From Crambe crambe (lineage: Eukaryota; Porifera; Demospongiae; Poecilosclerida; Crambeidae), in the NCBI GenBank assembly GCA_963924555.1, contig OZ004596.1, forward strand, positions 434,001-498,000: DNA of 64,000 bases, written 5' to 3'. Of this stretch, positions 21,301 through 30,000 are shown in pieces (position 1 is the stretch's first letter; every line of letters begins with the position of its first letter). The notes under the pieces are model-generated. The model was not told where the DNA came from. It saw nothing but the letters and a program-made list of their open reading frames with translations, and did no database searches. The translations under genes were made by a program, and so were the position numbers.

Positions 21301-21710
21301 TGTATGCCAAAATAACTTTCTTCCTTGCAGGCCAGCGTGGTTCAGCTGCACTGAGACTTGAAGAAGCATGTAAAAGAGACAGGTTTCATACTGCAAGTTT
21401 ACTACTTTGATTATGAATTGTACGTATTAATTTTTGTGATACTGTTTGATTTCAGGAATTGGATGCTTTAGATAAAAAGGTATCCTGTTTGGTGAAATAC
21501 TTGGAAACACATTATGGTGATGTAGTGACATACCAGGTAATAATTAGTGGTGGTGTCATCGTGGTGCATTATTATAATGCTGTTGTTCAGGGACGTAATT
21601 ATGCTGAAAAGATGTGTTTTGATAGAACTGAAATGTTGTATTGGCTCCAGCAAGCTCGCAGACAAGTATTACTGAGACCAGTGATAAAAAATCTTAAATT
21701 ACAACTATAG
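15380..21710 (+). CDS. Large coiled-coil protein with CCDC87-like C-terminus (about 28 exons)
   Basis: A chain of phase-compatible short exons runs from MAISMTTGVERRAPGK (15380-15445) through 15500-15630, 15685-15798, 15849-15920, 15978-16006, 16061-16128, 16203-16284, 16336-16507, 16565-16648, 16706-16783 and on to 19859. After an intron holding another gene it resumes at 21167 and ends at 21710. Recognisable parts are acidic serine-rich stretches (DSDSDDE, DSEGSDSEDDEE), basic coiled-coil segments, and a C-terminal block. That block reads SFEKVASDPSRFF, RLEEACKRDRFHT and YAEKMCFDRTEMLYWLQQ, and I match it from memory to CCDC87. CCDC87 is linked to sperm function in mammals, so a ciliary or sperm role is conceivable but not shown. 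The junction between the exons ending near 16972 and starting near 17030-17046 is unresolved. One intron appears to be GC-AG. Confidence 0.6.
17451..17469 (+). repeat. C19 homopolymer forming a 3' splice-site tract
   Basis: Nineteen consecutive C residues stand directly before the AG of the acceptor for the INADDLNPLLQ exon of the coiled-coil gene. They apparently serve as its polypyrimidine tract. Confidence 0.75.
19977..21029 (-). CDS. Secreted fibrinogen C-terminal domain protein, intronless, nested in an intron
   Basis: A single 350-residue frame with a signal peptide (MVVLYLTLLLLPFSALA). A short linker with a PPPQQYGLQP segment precedes a fibrinogen-related domain from about residue 85. 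It shows YCDMETFGGGWMVILRR, the FERGFGKLQRDFWLGL block, YYARYDNFSVGD, an Asp/Asn-rich loop (SDHNDRYY) comparable to the calcium site, and GGWWFGPSG near the end. Such domains bind carbohydrates or proteins in innate immunity and cell adhesion. The gene lies wholly inside the intron between 19859 and 21167 of the plus-strand coiled-coil gene, on the opposite strand. It has no introns, which fits retroposition. Several NxT/S sequons suggest N-glycosylation. Function beyond domain class cannot be inferred. Confidence 0.88.
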   Translation of the reverse strand: MVVLYLTLLLLPFSALAKVVPSKSYIKKVNESLQLQQPMQKRMLPPPQQYGLQPLTDPDGSGDPARDPSCRYINIEQSLYQLQFLAYTCVDQLEFRDCCEPKFLRYQWLSSTIYPILYSQLQFVYCDMETFGGGWMVILRRTRKKVERLSSLTPYRKFERGFGKLQRDFWLGLQHIRYFTLNEDTELLVELELNDTIYYARYDNFSVGDRRTNYTLTIGGYRNDSTLPDSLSHNNGSSFKTSDHNDRYYPEAWDRYTEGRCGSLYAGGWWFGPSGNEVCTKVALLQSSLSSHSKFKGLLWEMDGIKVKFDRAEMKIRPKKWECGINQYSKYVVQQAFLSKRFPHFNPFYG

Positions 21711-21721
21711 ATAAATTTCAA

Positions 21722-23038
21722 TTATTTTTCTGTGTGCACTAAGTCAACAGTTCTTGAAAATTCTTCTTCTAGTGTGGCCTAATAATAATTGTAAAAAAGT
21801 TTTAAAAATCTGCATCTTCTTTCGTTTAATTACATGTATACTTACCAAACAGCGTCTTGCTTCATGAAGCTTAACTTTGGCCAGATCCAAATCCTATTGC
21901 ATTACATGGTAATAAATACATGGCCTATTAGTTCACAACAGAGTATAATATACTGGGGGAAGGTCTTGATAACTAGCCAGTTGAGCCTTGAGGGGAGCTA
22001 GTTCAGTTTGAAGATCTTCAACCTCCTGAAAAATGTCACCATGGCTAACTCAAAATGCAATGTAGTTGTACATACATACCTTTGCAATTCCTTGTAAAGA
22101 AACGTGGCTTATATTAGGCTTATATTCCATTTGATTCAATTCTTCCTGTGTGTTTATAGTACTAAAATTGAAATGCAGGCTATATGGACATTATGTCACT
22201 AGCCTTCATGGTAGAGACTAGTTTACGGTACTGACTGGTTTTCTGTTTTAAGAACTCTGCTTCTTTCATTTGTTTAGACAGAGTAGATGTTTCAGTAGTT
22301 TTGAGTTCATTTGCAACCTCACCCAGTACTCTATGACAGGGGGAGGGTGTTTCACAAAGAAATTGAGAACCATTCAAATGGGTAACTGAGGTGTTCACCT
22401 TTTTTGGTTTGCTTCTTTGAGTAATAGTTGACGTAAACTCTCTCGAAGACAGTCCATGTCTCTCCTCATCTCTCTCCTCATCACATCATTTTTAGCTCGT
22501 TGACAGCAAAGTTCACTTAGAGACAAACAAAAACTATAAGAAATAATATAGAAGTATACAACCTCAAGGACTTTGGCAATATGTCATACTACCTTGTATC
22601 TGAACACTCTCTGAGATCAAGAGCAAATGCAGAAGCAGCAAGGCTTTGTACCTGAGCTTTGGCAGCTGGGGATAACTCATTAATTGTCAACCCCAGCCAC
22701 TCGCATACCAATTTCAATCTATTTGCTGTAATAATAATGGCTCGATCTGATAAGTACTAGATAGAGCCCACTCACTCTCAGCAATGTATTCCTCAGTTTC
22801 TTGCTCGATATGTTCCTGAGTTATCTTTGCCAGTGCAGTTTTTCTTTCACTTTGTGTGGCAAGGGCATAGAGGACATCTACAGTTTGACTGTTAATCTCA
22901 TAGTCAGGGATCTCTTGTTCAGCAAATACATTCTTCAACCACTGCTGCACCTGATTCAAAGTGGGAAGTGAGATTAGGTTACATTATCCTTTATGGAAGA
23001 TTTACATGATTCAATTTCTTTCTCACATCTTCATCCAT
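21722..23038 (-). CDS. HAUS1: HAUS augmin-like complex subunit 1
   Basis: About nine exons. The start MDEDVRKKLNH (ATG at 23038) continues in the exon with VQQWLKNVFAEQEIPDYEIN, the diagnostic HAUS1 N-terminus. Exons for LKLVCEWLGLTINELSPAAK, CQRAKNDVMRREMRR and LKTTETSTLSKQMKEAEF follow. Then come DLQTELAPLKAQLASYQDL, DLDLAKVKLHEARRCL and a last exon ATLEEEFSRTVDL ending at 21722. This pattern, mostly coiled coil, matches the family throughout. HAUS1 is part of the eight-subunit augmin complex that recruits gamma-tubulin for branching microtubule nucleation in the spindle. The junction around 22190 (ATGAAG|GCTAGTGAC) lacks an obvious in-phase GT donor and needs transcript data. The stop codon is 11 bases from the stop of the convergent coiled-coil gene. 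Confidence 0.87.
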
Positions 23039-23162
23039 TATTTATTCTTGCTGAAAACCGCCAATTTTCATAACGACTGTGTAAGGTAAAGGGTCGCTAT
23101 ACACGTGACTATCACATGATATAATAATTGGTTAGGCCCTCGTGGCATGTTGTGAAGTCAAG
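23039..23162. promoter_or_regulatory. Head-to-head interval between HAUS1 and EIF2B5
   Basis: 124 bases separate the divergent start codons. Reverse-orientation CACGTGA (about 23102) and CACATGATA (about 23113) occur, which resemble E-box-like elements. A shared promoter is inferred from spacing only. Confidence 0.4.
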
Positions 23163-25244
23163 ATGAGCAAGAAAGAGAAGGGTAAAAAGGGAGGAGAAGG
23201 GAAGTGGGATGTCGAAGATGTCCTCCAGGCCGTTATCATTGCAGACAGCTTCAATTATCGCTTCTTGCCCATCACGATAGAGAAACCTCGAGCCCTTCTA
23301 CCCCTGGTTAATCGCCCTCTCATTGATTACACGGTTGAATTTCTAGCTGTGGCAGGTGTGCAGGAAATATTTGTGTTCTGCTGTGCCCATGCTGAAATGA
23401 TCAAGGCTCATCTGGAAAAGTCACGATGGATGAAGCCACTCTCACCAGTGAAGTTGCGAATCATCATTTCGGAGGACTGTCCTTCAGTGGGAGACGCCCT
23501 CAGGGATATTGACTCCCAGTCACTCATCAGATCAGATTTCGTCCTTGTTTCAGGTGACCTTGTAGCCAATATGGAACTCAAAGAAGTGATTGATCAGCAT
23601 AAAGAGATAAAAAAGAAGGATAAGATGTCTGTTATGACATGTGTTTACAAAGAAGCTAAACCTCGTCATCCGACAAGAAGTTCTGAAGACGATATTCTCA
23701 TTGCAGTTAATGCTTTGGATGGGAGATTGCTGCACTGTGAAAAGCCGAAGAACAGGAAAAAGCTATCTATTCCTGTCTCAATTTTCGAGGAGAATCCTAA
23801 CGTTGACATTCGTTATGATGTTCTGGACTGTCACGTGAGTATTTGTGCCCCCACTATCCCTCAACTCTTTGCTGATAACTTTGACTACCAGACCAGGCAC
23901 CATTTCATCCATGGTATTCTAGTCAATGAAGAAATCATGGGTGACCACATTTATACCCATTTCATCTCCGACCAGTACGCTGCACGTGTTTCTAATCTTC
24001 ACACTTACGATGCCATAAGTAAAGATGTGATCCATCGCTGGGTGTACCCACTAGTACCTGATAATTCCATTGACGAGAGTTACTCTTACGGGAGACACAA
24101 CATTTATCTCTGTGGGGATGTAACATTGGCTGTGGGAACTGAACTGCTGGAAGATGTCGTGATAGGACAGGACTCTAGGATTGGAGCAAACTCCCACATA
24201 TCTCACACCTCCATTGGCCATGACTGCATTATTGGCAAAGATGTGAAGATTGAGGGCTCATACATTTGGGATGGGGTTGTGATTGAAGACAATTGCAACA
24301 TCCGGCAAGCTATAATCTGTGATAATGTCAAGCTGCATGCAGGAGTCACCATAGAAGAAGGATGTATACTCTCCTTTGGTGTGATTGTGGATGCCAACAT
24401 GACGCTGAAGGCTGGGTCCAGACTTACCACCAAGCGGCAGTCCAAGATCGACAGTTTCTCGGACTCTGAATGGGGGAATGTTGAGGATGCTAGTCACAGA
24501 AGGCCATCAGTCGAGCCAGAGTCGATGGTGGAATATGTTGGAGAAAATGGTCGAGGAATTCTCTGGGTGGCTCCTTCACCTGATGAAGATGACGAATCGG
24601 ATATCCTTGTGGAAGAATGGCCTGTAGTGGCTAGGAAGGAGGCATTGAGTGGTGAAAGTAGTGAGATATCGTCAAGAACTAATAGCCCCGCTCCTGTGGA
24701 AGTGGTTGCGGACAACATCATATTTTACAATGAGATTCTGGATAGCATTCGATCGGGTGTGGCAGAATTAGTTCCCAATGAAAATACCATTCTGATGATC
24801 AATGCTTCCAAGTTTGCCTACAATATTCCCATTGAAGACGTTCCTCTTGCAATAGTAAAGGCCATCATGGAGGGTCCTCCAAACAGCACCACTGAACAGC
24901 CGTCTGAATTATTGCTGTATGTGAAGAACGCCATCTCTCATTTTGAAGTTCTCCTTCAGCATTACATCAGAGGTCATGCCATTCAATTAAATGTTTTGCA
25001 AGTGCTTGCAGAGTGTGCTGAGCATCAATCCGCCGTAACGAGCATCTTCTCTAAAGTGATTCTTCTTTTGTACGATGCAGACGTAATTGAAGAAGGGGCA
25101 ATAACAGAGTGGTACTCTTTGTACAAAATCGCCGAGCAACCAAGTGGCTCAGCCTCTGCCAAGAAACAGGAACTTTTGAGCAACATTAGGCCAGTTATTG
25201 AATGGTTGGAAAATGCTGAAGAAGAGAGCTCAGAAGATGATTAA
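23163..25244 (+). CDS. EIF2B5: Translation initiation factor eIF2B subunit epsilon
   Basis: Intronless frame of 693 residues from the ATG at 23163 (MSKKEKGKK). The open frame extends 21 bases upstream only through non-ATG codons. An N-terminal nucleotidyltransferase-like domain (QAVIIADSFNYRFLPIT, KPRALLPLVNRPLIDYTVEF) is followed by left-handed beta-helix hexapeptides (IGANSHISHTSIGHDCIIGK, VVIEDNCNIRQAIICDNV). A C-terminal W2/HEAT domain has the usual acidic-aromatic end (WLENAEEESSEDD). eIF2B is the guanine-nucleotide exchange factor for eIF2, and epsilon is its catalytic subunit through the W2 domain. All parts are present and the length is close to the usual 700-720 residues. Lack of introns is notable for a gene that is intron-rich in other animals. 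Confidence 0.95.
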   Translation: MSKKEKGKKGGEGKWDVEDVLQAVIIADSFNYRFLPITIEKPRALLPLVNRPLIDYTVEFLAVAGVQEIFVFCCAHAEMIKAHLEKSRWMKPLSPVKLRIIISEDCPSVGDALRDIDSQSLIRSDFVLVSGDLVANMELKEVIDQHKEIKKKDKMSVMTCVYKEAKPRHPTRSSEDDILIAVNALDGRLLHCEKPKNRKKLSIPVSIFEENPNVDIRYDVLDCHVSICAPTIPQLFADNFDYQTRHHFIHGILVNEEIMGDHIYTHFISDQYAARVSNLHTYDAISKDVIHRWVYPLVPDNSIDESYSYGRHNIYLCGDVTLAVGTELLEDVVIGQDSRIGANSHISHTSIGHDCIIGKDVKIEGSYIWDGVVIEDNCNIRQAIICDNVKLHAGVTIEEGCILSFGVIVDANMTLKAGSRLTTKRQSKIDSFSDSEWGNVEDASHRRPSVEPESMVEYVGENGRGILWVAPSPDEDDESDILVEEWPVVARKEALSGESSEISSRTNSPAPVEVVADNIIFYNEILDSIRSGVAELVPNENTILMINASKFAYNIPIEDVPLAIVKAIMEGPPNSTTEQPSELLLYVKNAISHFEVLLQHYIRGHAIQLNVLQVLAECAEHQSAVTSIFSKVILLLYDADVIEEGAITEWYSLYKIAEQPSGSASAKKQELLSNIRPVIEWLENAEEESSEDD

Positions 25245-25466
25245 CAGTTACTAAACCAAGCATCACCATTATTATGATTGTGCACATGTATTATTATTGT
25301 TATGGGGCAAAATTCTGATGTCATTTTTTTATTATTGAGCAAATGAGAGTATTTTTTATATTTAACAGAATACACATATCAGGTGAAATTGCAACAAAGA
25401 GAATGGATACCAGTTCTGTATGTGTCCATGGAGAGAACAGGAGAGTAACTTAGGTGATCTGAGAAT

Positions 25467-26633
25467 CTAACCTGGGACAAGGAAAATGCGCCACAGTGCT
25501 ATCAAGATCACAATGGCTATGAAGAGAGCTATGACAATTGCAATGACTACACGCCAGTCAGAGTTAAAAGTCAACAATCTCCTCTCATAAGTGTCCTTCT
25601 TTGAAGAGATAATGGGCTGTATGGTGGGTGTGGTCATCGTCAGAGCTACCTCATTCAGGTTGGCCAGACGCTGTTCCGTGTTCTCCCTCACCTTCTGTAG
25701 TTCTTCATCGAATTTCTGTAGGAGGGCTTGTTGAGAGTGTTTCCATTTGAGAGCTGACTGGATACTCACGTCCCTGATCTCGGGAGTGTCAGAGTCCCCA
25801 ACCTCGTCATCTGCATCACCTGACGATCGGTCATGTTCCTCCTCATCAGATTTGTAGTAAGCATTGGGGCCTCCAAGCCGGAGCTCATCAGCTGAGGTTG
25901 CTCCTGAGCTGTGCGATGGCTCTTCCACTCTGTTTTTACGGCATTTCTCCCTAGCCTGGGGGTCCGTTAAGATCCCATATTCTTTGACAGGGATCTTGAC
26001 TGTCTTCAGGGCGAAGAAATCTTGATCACAGTACAAATTGTTAAGTCTTTTGATCTCTGAACTCTGTTGAGATTAATTTTTAGGTAAACAGATGTGCTTT
26101 AATTAGAAAAATGTATGTTGATACCACAAAATAGGTTACCACAAAATATTGGCATACAGTGCTATCTCACTTACTGGACAGCCATATCTAAGAGCCACTC
26201 TTTGAAGTGTGTCCCCTGGAAGAATTGGTTCCTCTATTGTATTGAATTTGAATTTTGATTTTTGTTTTGGAGTCCTAGGGCTTTTGCTATTACTCTTCAC
26301 TCTAGTCCGTCGATATTTTGGTCTCTTTGACCTGAAATCTGTCAGTTCAATCTTCTCTGCTTCTTGTTCAGATTCAGTCTGACTGGCCAAGGCCACTGAG
26401 ACATGGTTTGCTGCATATTTCCACCGATCACCAAACATGTGAAACAACCCAGGTCTGTAGTTGGCACTAGGGGGAGGTTTCTTCTTGCCCTTTGCTTCCA
26501 AAGAGTCCCAGTCTCTGTGAAGACCATACTGTATGCCACCATAGTCACCAACTGCTCCAACACCTTCAACATACTGGTCAGGATCCGCGGTAGGCAGGCG
26601 AGTGTAGCCATTTCTAGACCCCACGGCAGTCAT
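25467..26633 (-). CDS. LysM domain single-pass membrane protein (LYSMD3/4-like)
   Basis: Two exons, 26175-26633 and 25467-26063, join in frame. The N-terminal part is basic (KYRRTRVKSNSKS). The LysM domain follows, with LPGDTLQRVALRYGCP crossing the junction into SSEIKRLNNLYCDQDFFALK and TVKIPVKEYG. A serine/acid-rich linker and a coiled-coil stretch (ALLQKFDEELQKVRENTEQR) lead to a C-terminal membrane anchor (VVIAIVIALFIAIVILIALW). LYSMD3 and LYSMD4 are animal LysM proteins with a single C-terminal transmembrane segment; LYSMD3 has been reported to recognise chitin or to shape the Golgi. Orientation and order match that family. It is convergent with EIF2B5 and divergent from the PH-actin gene 393 bp away. 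Confidence 0.85.
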
Positions 26634-27026
26634 GTTAGATAGACCACTAGGATCACTTTAATACACGATTGATCTTTGTGGCATGGTGTTCTTTTGTCTA
26701 GCTAGCTAGGTACACTGCGTGCATCAGCAAAGCAGAGTGTCTGATCTGAGATCATACAAGCCACGCCCACAACACCTCCTTGGGCCACGCCTCTTGTTTG
26801 CAACTCGTGCTATGGCTATGTGCAAAGTATAAACTGGCTTTGGAATAAGTACCTGGATGCTAGTATTCTACTACATGTAACAGAAGGAGATTTCAAGTCG
26901 AGGTAGAGAGTTAAAAAGAAGCAGCTTAATCAAGCCAGCATGCAAGTTATTAATACCAATTATTAACTGCGATTCATGACCTGATTCGGGGAATATAGTG
27001 TATTTGCATCGGCTTGAGCTTACGCT
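26634..27026. promoter_or_regulatory. Divergent intergenic interval LYSMD / PH-actin gene
   Basis: 393 bases with no coding signal. They contain CCACGCCC and GGCCACGCCTC boxes (26761-26791), GC/KLF-like motifs of the kind found in animal promoters. Assignment to either gene is inference. Confidence 0.4.
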
Positions 27027-30000
27027 ATGTCTTTGAACCGAAGACACTACAGTGAGTCTGGTGCGAGTGCTCGTTACCACATGGACATATCCTTATCTGG
27101 CGGGGGAGTTGACCCGATTCTTGCGAAGCAATTGAATTTGGAACTCAAACTGCATCAATATAGTCAAGAACTACTCCATTTATATAAGGAAAGTCAGAAT
27201 TGGGCAGCGATCAGTCAAGTAGCACAGACGCTCGTCTCATCTTCTGCTCGGATTAGGGAATTGAAGCAGCGGTTGAGAGATTTGCAGGACGGTCTGCCAC
27301 TGCAGTTGCCTTATCTGGAGAAAATCTCCGAATCAGAAGCGCGCCTTAGTTTAAGCCCGGAGCCACCTGTGGCGACTTTAAGAAGTGATAAAGAAGACCA
27401 GCCTACTCTGGAAACGCCATTTGATAGTTTATCTACTAAAGTCAACAATAACAACCACCACTTGGCAGTCCTTCCAGAGTGCAACAGTGAAAAGTTACCT
27501 AACAGTGACACTGAGTCAGAGAACAAGAAATTGCACCACCTTGAAAGTGATCCAGCATCAAGGCAACATTTGGAAGTGAGTGATCACGATATCTATGCCG
27601 GTACTGGCAGCGGTACTGTAGTCACAGCCGCTGAACAACCCGAACCCATCATCACTGTTAACTTGCAGCAAAAGTCGGAGTTCTTGACTCCAGTAAATGC
27701 CCAGGAAGATCAAACTGAAGGTGTCAAAGAATTTGAAGGTGTGAATGCTGTAAATGATATTGACAAGATAGTAGGTAAGATGGAATCGCTGGCCTTTGAT
27801 CTTAATGAGCAGTATGATCACATGCAAAGCAGTGAACCACCCCTACTTACAGAGAATGTACACATGGAAACCATGGAAACCATGGGGAAAAGGGGCAGTG
27901 AAGAGCCTGAATTGAGTGTTCCTGTCAGCAACAGAGGCATTGACACTTCGTCTGAGAGTTCGGAACAGTTTTTCAGTCCTAGAAGCAGTTTCCTTGAGAC
28001 AGGAGAGTCTGAGGATGGTGAGGCCAAAGAGAAAGAGTTAGACGATGCTGAAAGTGGAATGGAAGAGGTTGTCTCTGTTGTAACTTGTAATAATCATGAA
28101 CCAACTGCTGGAGACAGTTTGAGATCTCTCAGTCTGTTTTCAGTTTTAAGGAGCAGTCACCAACTGGAGGAGTTGTATAATGTGGAACTCAAGGCAAATA
28201 AACTTTCCACCAGATCAACAGAGTCGAGTCCAGTCACACACAGCTATTTCGAGTTCATGCAACTTCAAGAGAAGTTGGTGTCCTTTGATGAAAACCTCAA
28301 GCTATTACTCGAATCTCATTCCAGCATTGTGGAGAATAGGAAAGAGGATTCAATGATGGATTCCAGCAAAGATTTAGAACACTTCCTCAATGAAGTTGCC
28401 TCTTACCCCGCTCTGCGAGGGACCTCAGCTTTCAACAATTTTCTCAAAAGTAGCTCTCAGCGATCTCCTAGTGAGGAGTTGGTCTTATCGTCGTCATCTG
28501 GCCAAGGTATGTGGTTTAGTGTTTGTGTTGCTATGACCAATTAGTGTTTGTGTTGCTATGACCAATTAAGATCTGGGGCTTGAAGTTGTGTGTGTGTAAA
28601 ATAGAAATTGCTGGTAGTCTAAAATAATCATACAAGGTATTAAAAACCAAAGACCTATCTTTTCTGAATTCTTGAATATATTGTAAACATCGGAGATTAA
28701 AGGTGGAGGTAATGCCTCTGATCTATCATAAAGTTATTATAGTATAAAACAATAATATTGTATGGGTACATTGGCTAAATATTTAACTTTCAACATTAGA
28801 ATAATAAGGCACCTGAATAATCTATATCTGTGGGAACTTTGCCATAATATAATTTGTTTATGGGGGCTCATTATATCCGTGGAAACTTTCGCCATAATGG
28901 CACCTGTTTATGGCTTCATTGTAATCCATGTGTGCATGACAAGCAACAGCTCAAAGTTTAGAAAACCTTTATTGAGATAATAAGCTCATACCATCATCAG
29001 TAATGTTTATGGTGCAGTGAGCAATTTCTCTTGGGAATCAGCACACTACACTATACTACACCATAATAGTAGACGAGAGCTTGGGGTCCATAAAGGATGG
29101 TGTTAGTGTACTTAGCTAAATTCTTATTGTTGAAATACAAGGCATGCATGTAGCTACAGTGCACAGTACAGATGTTGAAGCCATTTATTGGACTTTGTAG
29201 TGGAGAGGCTACTTTTGTGGATAATTTTAGCCTAATTTTGTAAAAACACTAAAGCCAAAGTTATCGTTTTGATTAAGTCCCAGATTAAGATATTTGAGTC
29301 ACAAGAGTCATGGAAATTTATGTATCCAAAGCTTAATTATCTAAACATGTTTCAGCTGTGGAAAACAAGTAAGACAGTTCATCAACCAAAATTAATAGTG
29401 TCATGTGATATGCAGATCTGTGTGTACATAGACACTAGACCACTTTATTGATATGCTTGATTAAGGTATGGTATGCATTATGACGTGTTTTGTCAAGTGT
29501 TAGGGTTTTATATCTCTCATTACCTTCCTTAGAACACCTGTCAAATCCTGGCATGCTTGTTAATCAAATAAGTATGAGTGACTCTCTGAGACACTCGAGT
29601 GACTCTCCCTCGGAAAAGATTGTGGAAGACTTCACAGCTGAGGACCACTCATTGACACGGGGATTAGCTGCTGAGTCATCTGAGCCTCAGGCAGCACCGG
29701 ACGAGTTGGCCAATCAAGTGCTGGAGTCTTCTCCGGCGATGATAGTCAGGGAAGCTGCAACACTTGCCGAAGAGAAATCTGAACTAATGTCAAGTCTGGA
29801 AGACCACTCTACAGAGAGTATATTGGAACACTCGGAAGATGGTGAGTTTAAAGTGCTTTCATTTCAAACATCATGTGAAGATGTGTTATCTATGTCACCA
29901 TAGAATTTACCAAGGAAGTTTCTCCAGAACCATCACCAGTGACAAAGGAGTTATCCCCAGAACCTTTACCAGTGGCAAGAGAGCTGACTCCAGAACCATT

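Noticed and set aside
23142..23162. Upstream extension of EIF2B5 (ACCEVK)
   Set aside because: The frame would have to start at a GTG codon; the first ATG is at 23163 with a purine at -3.
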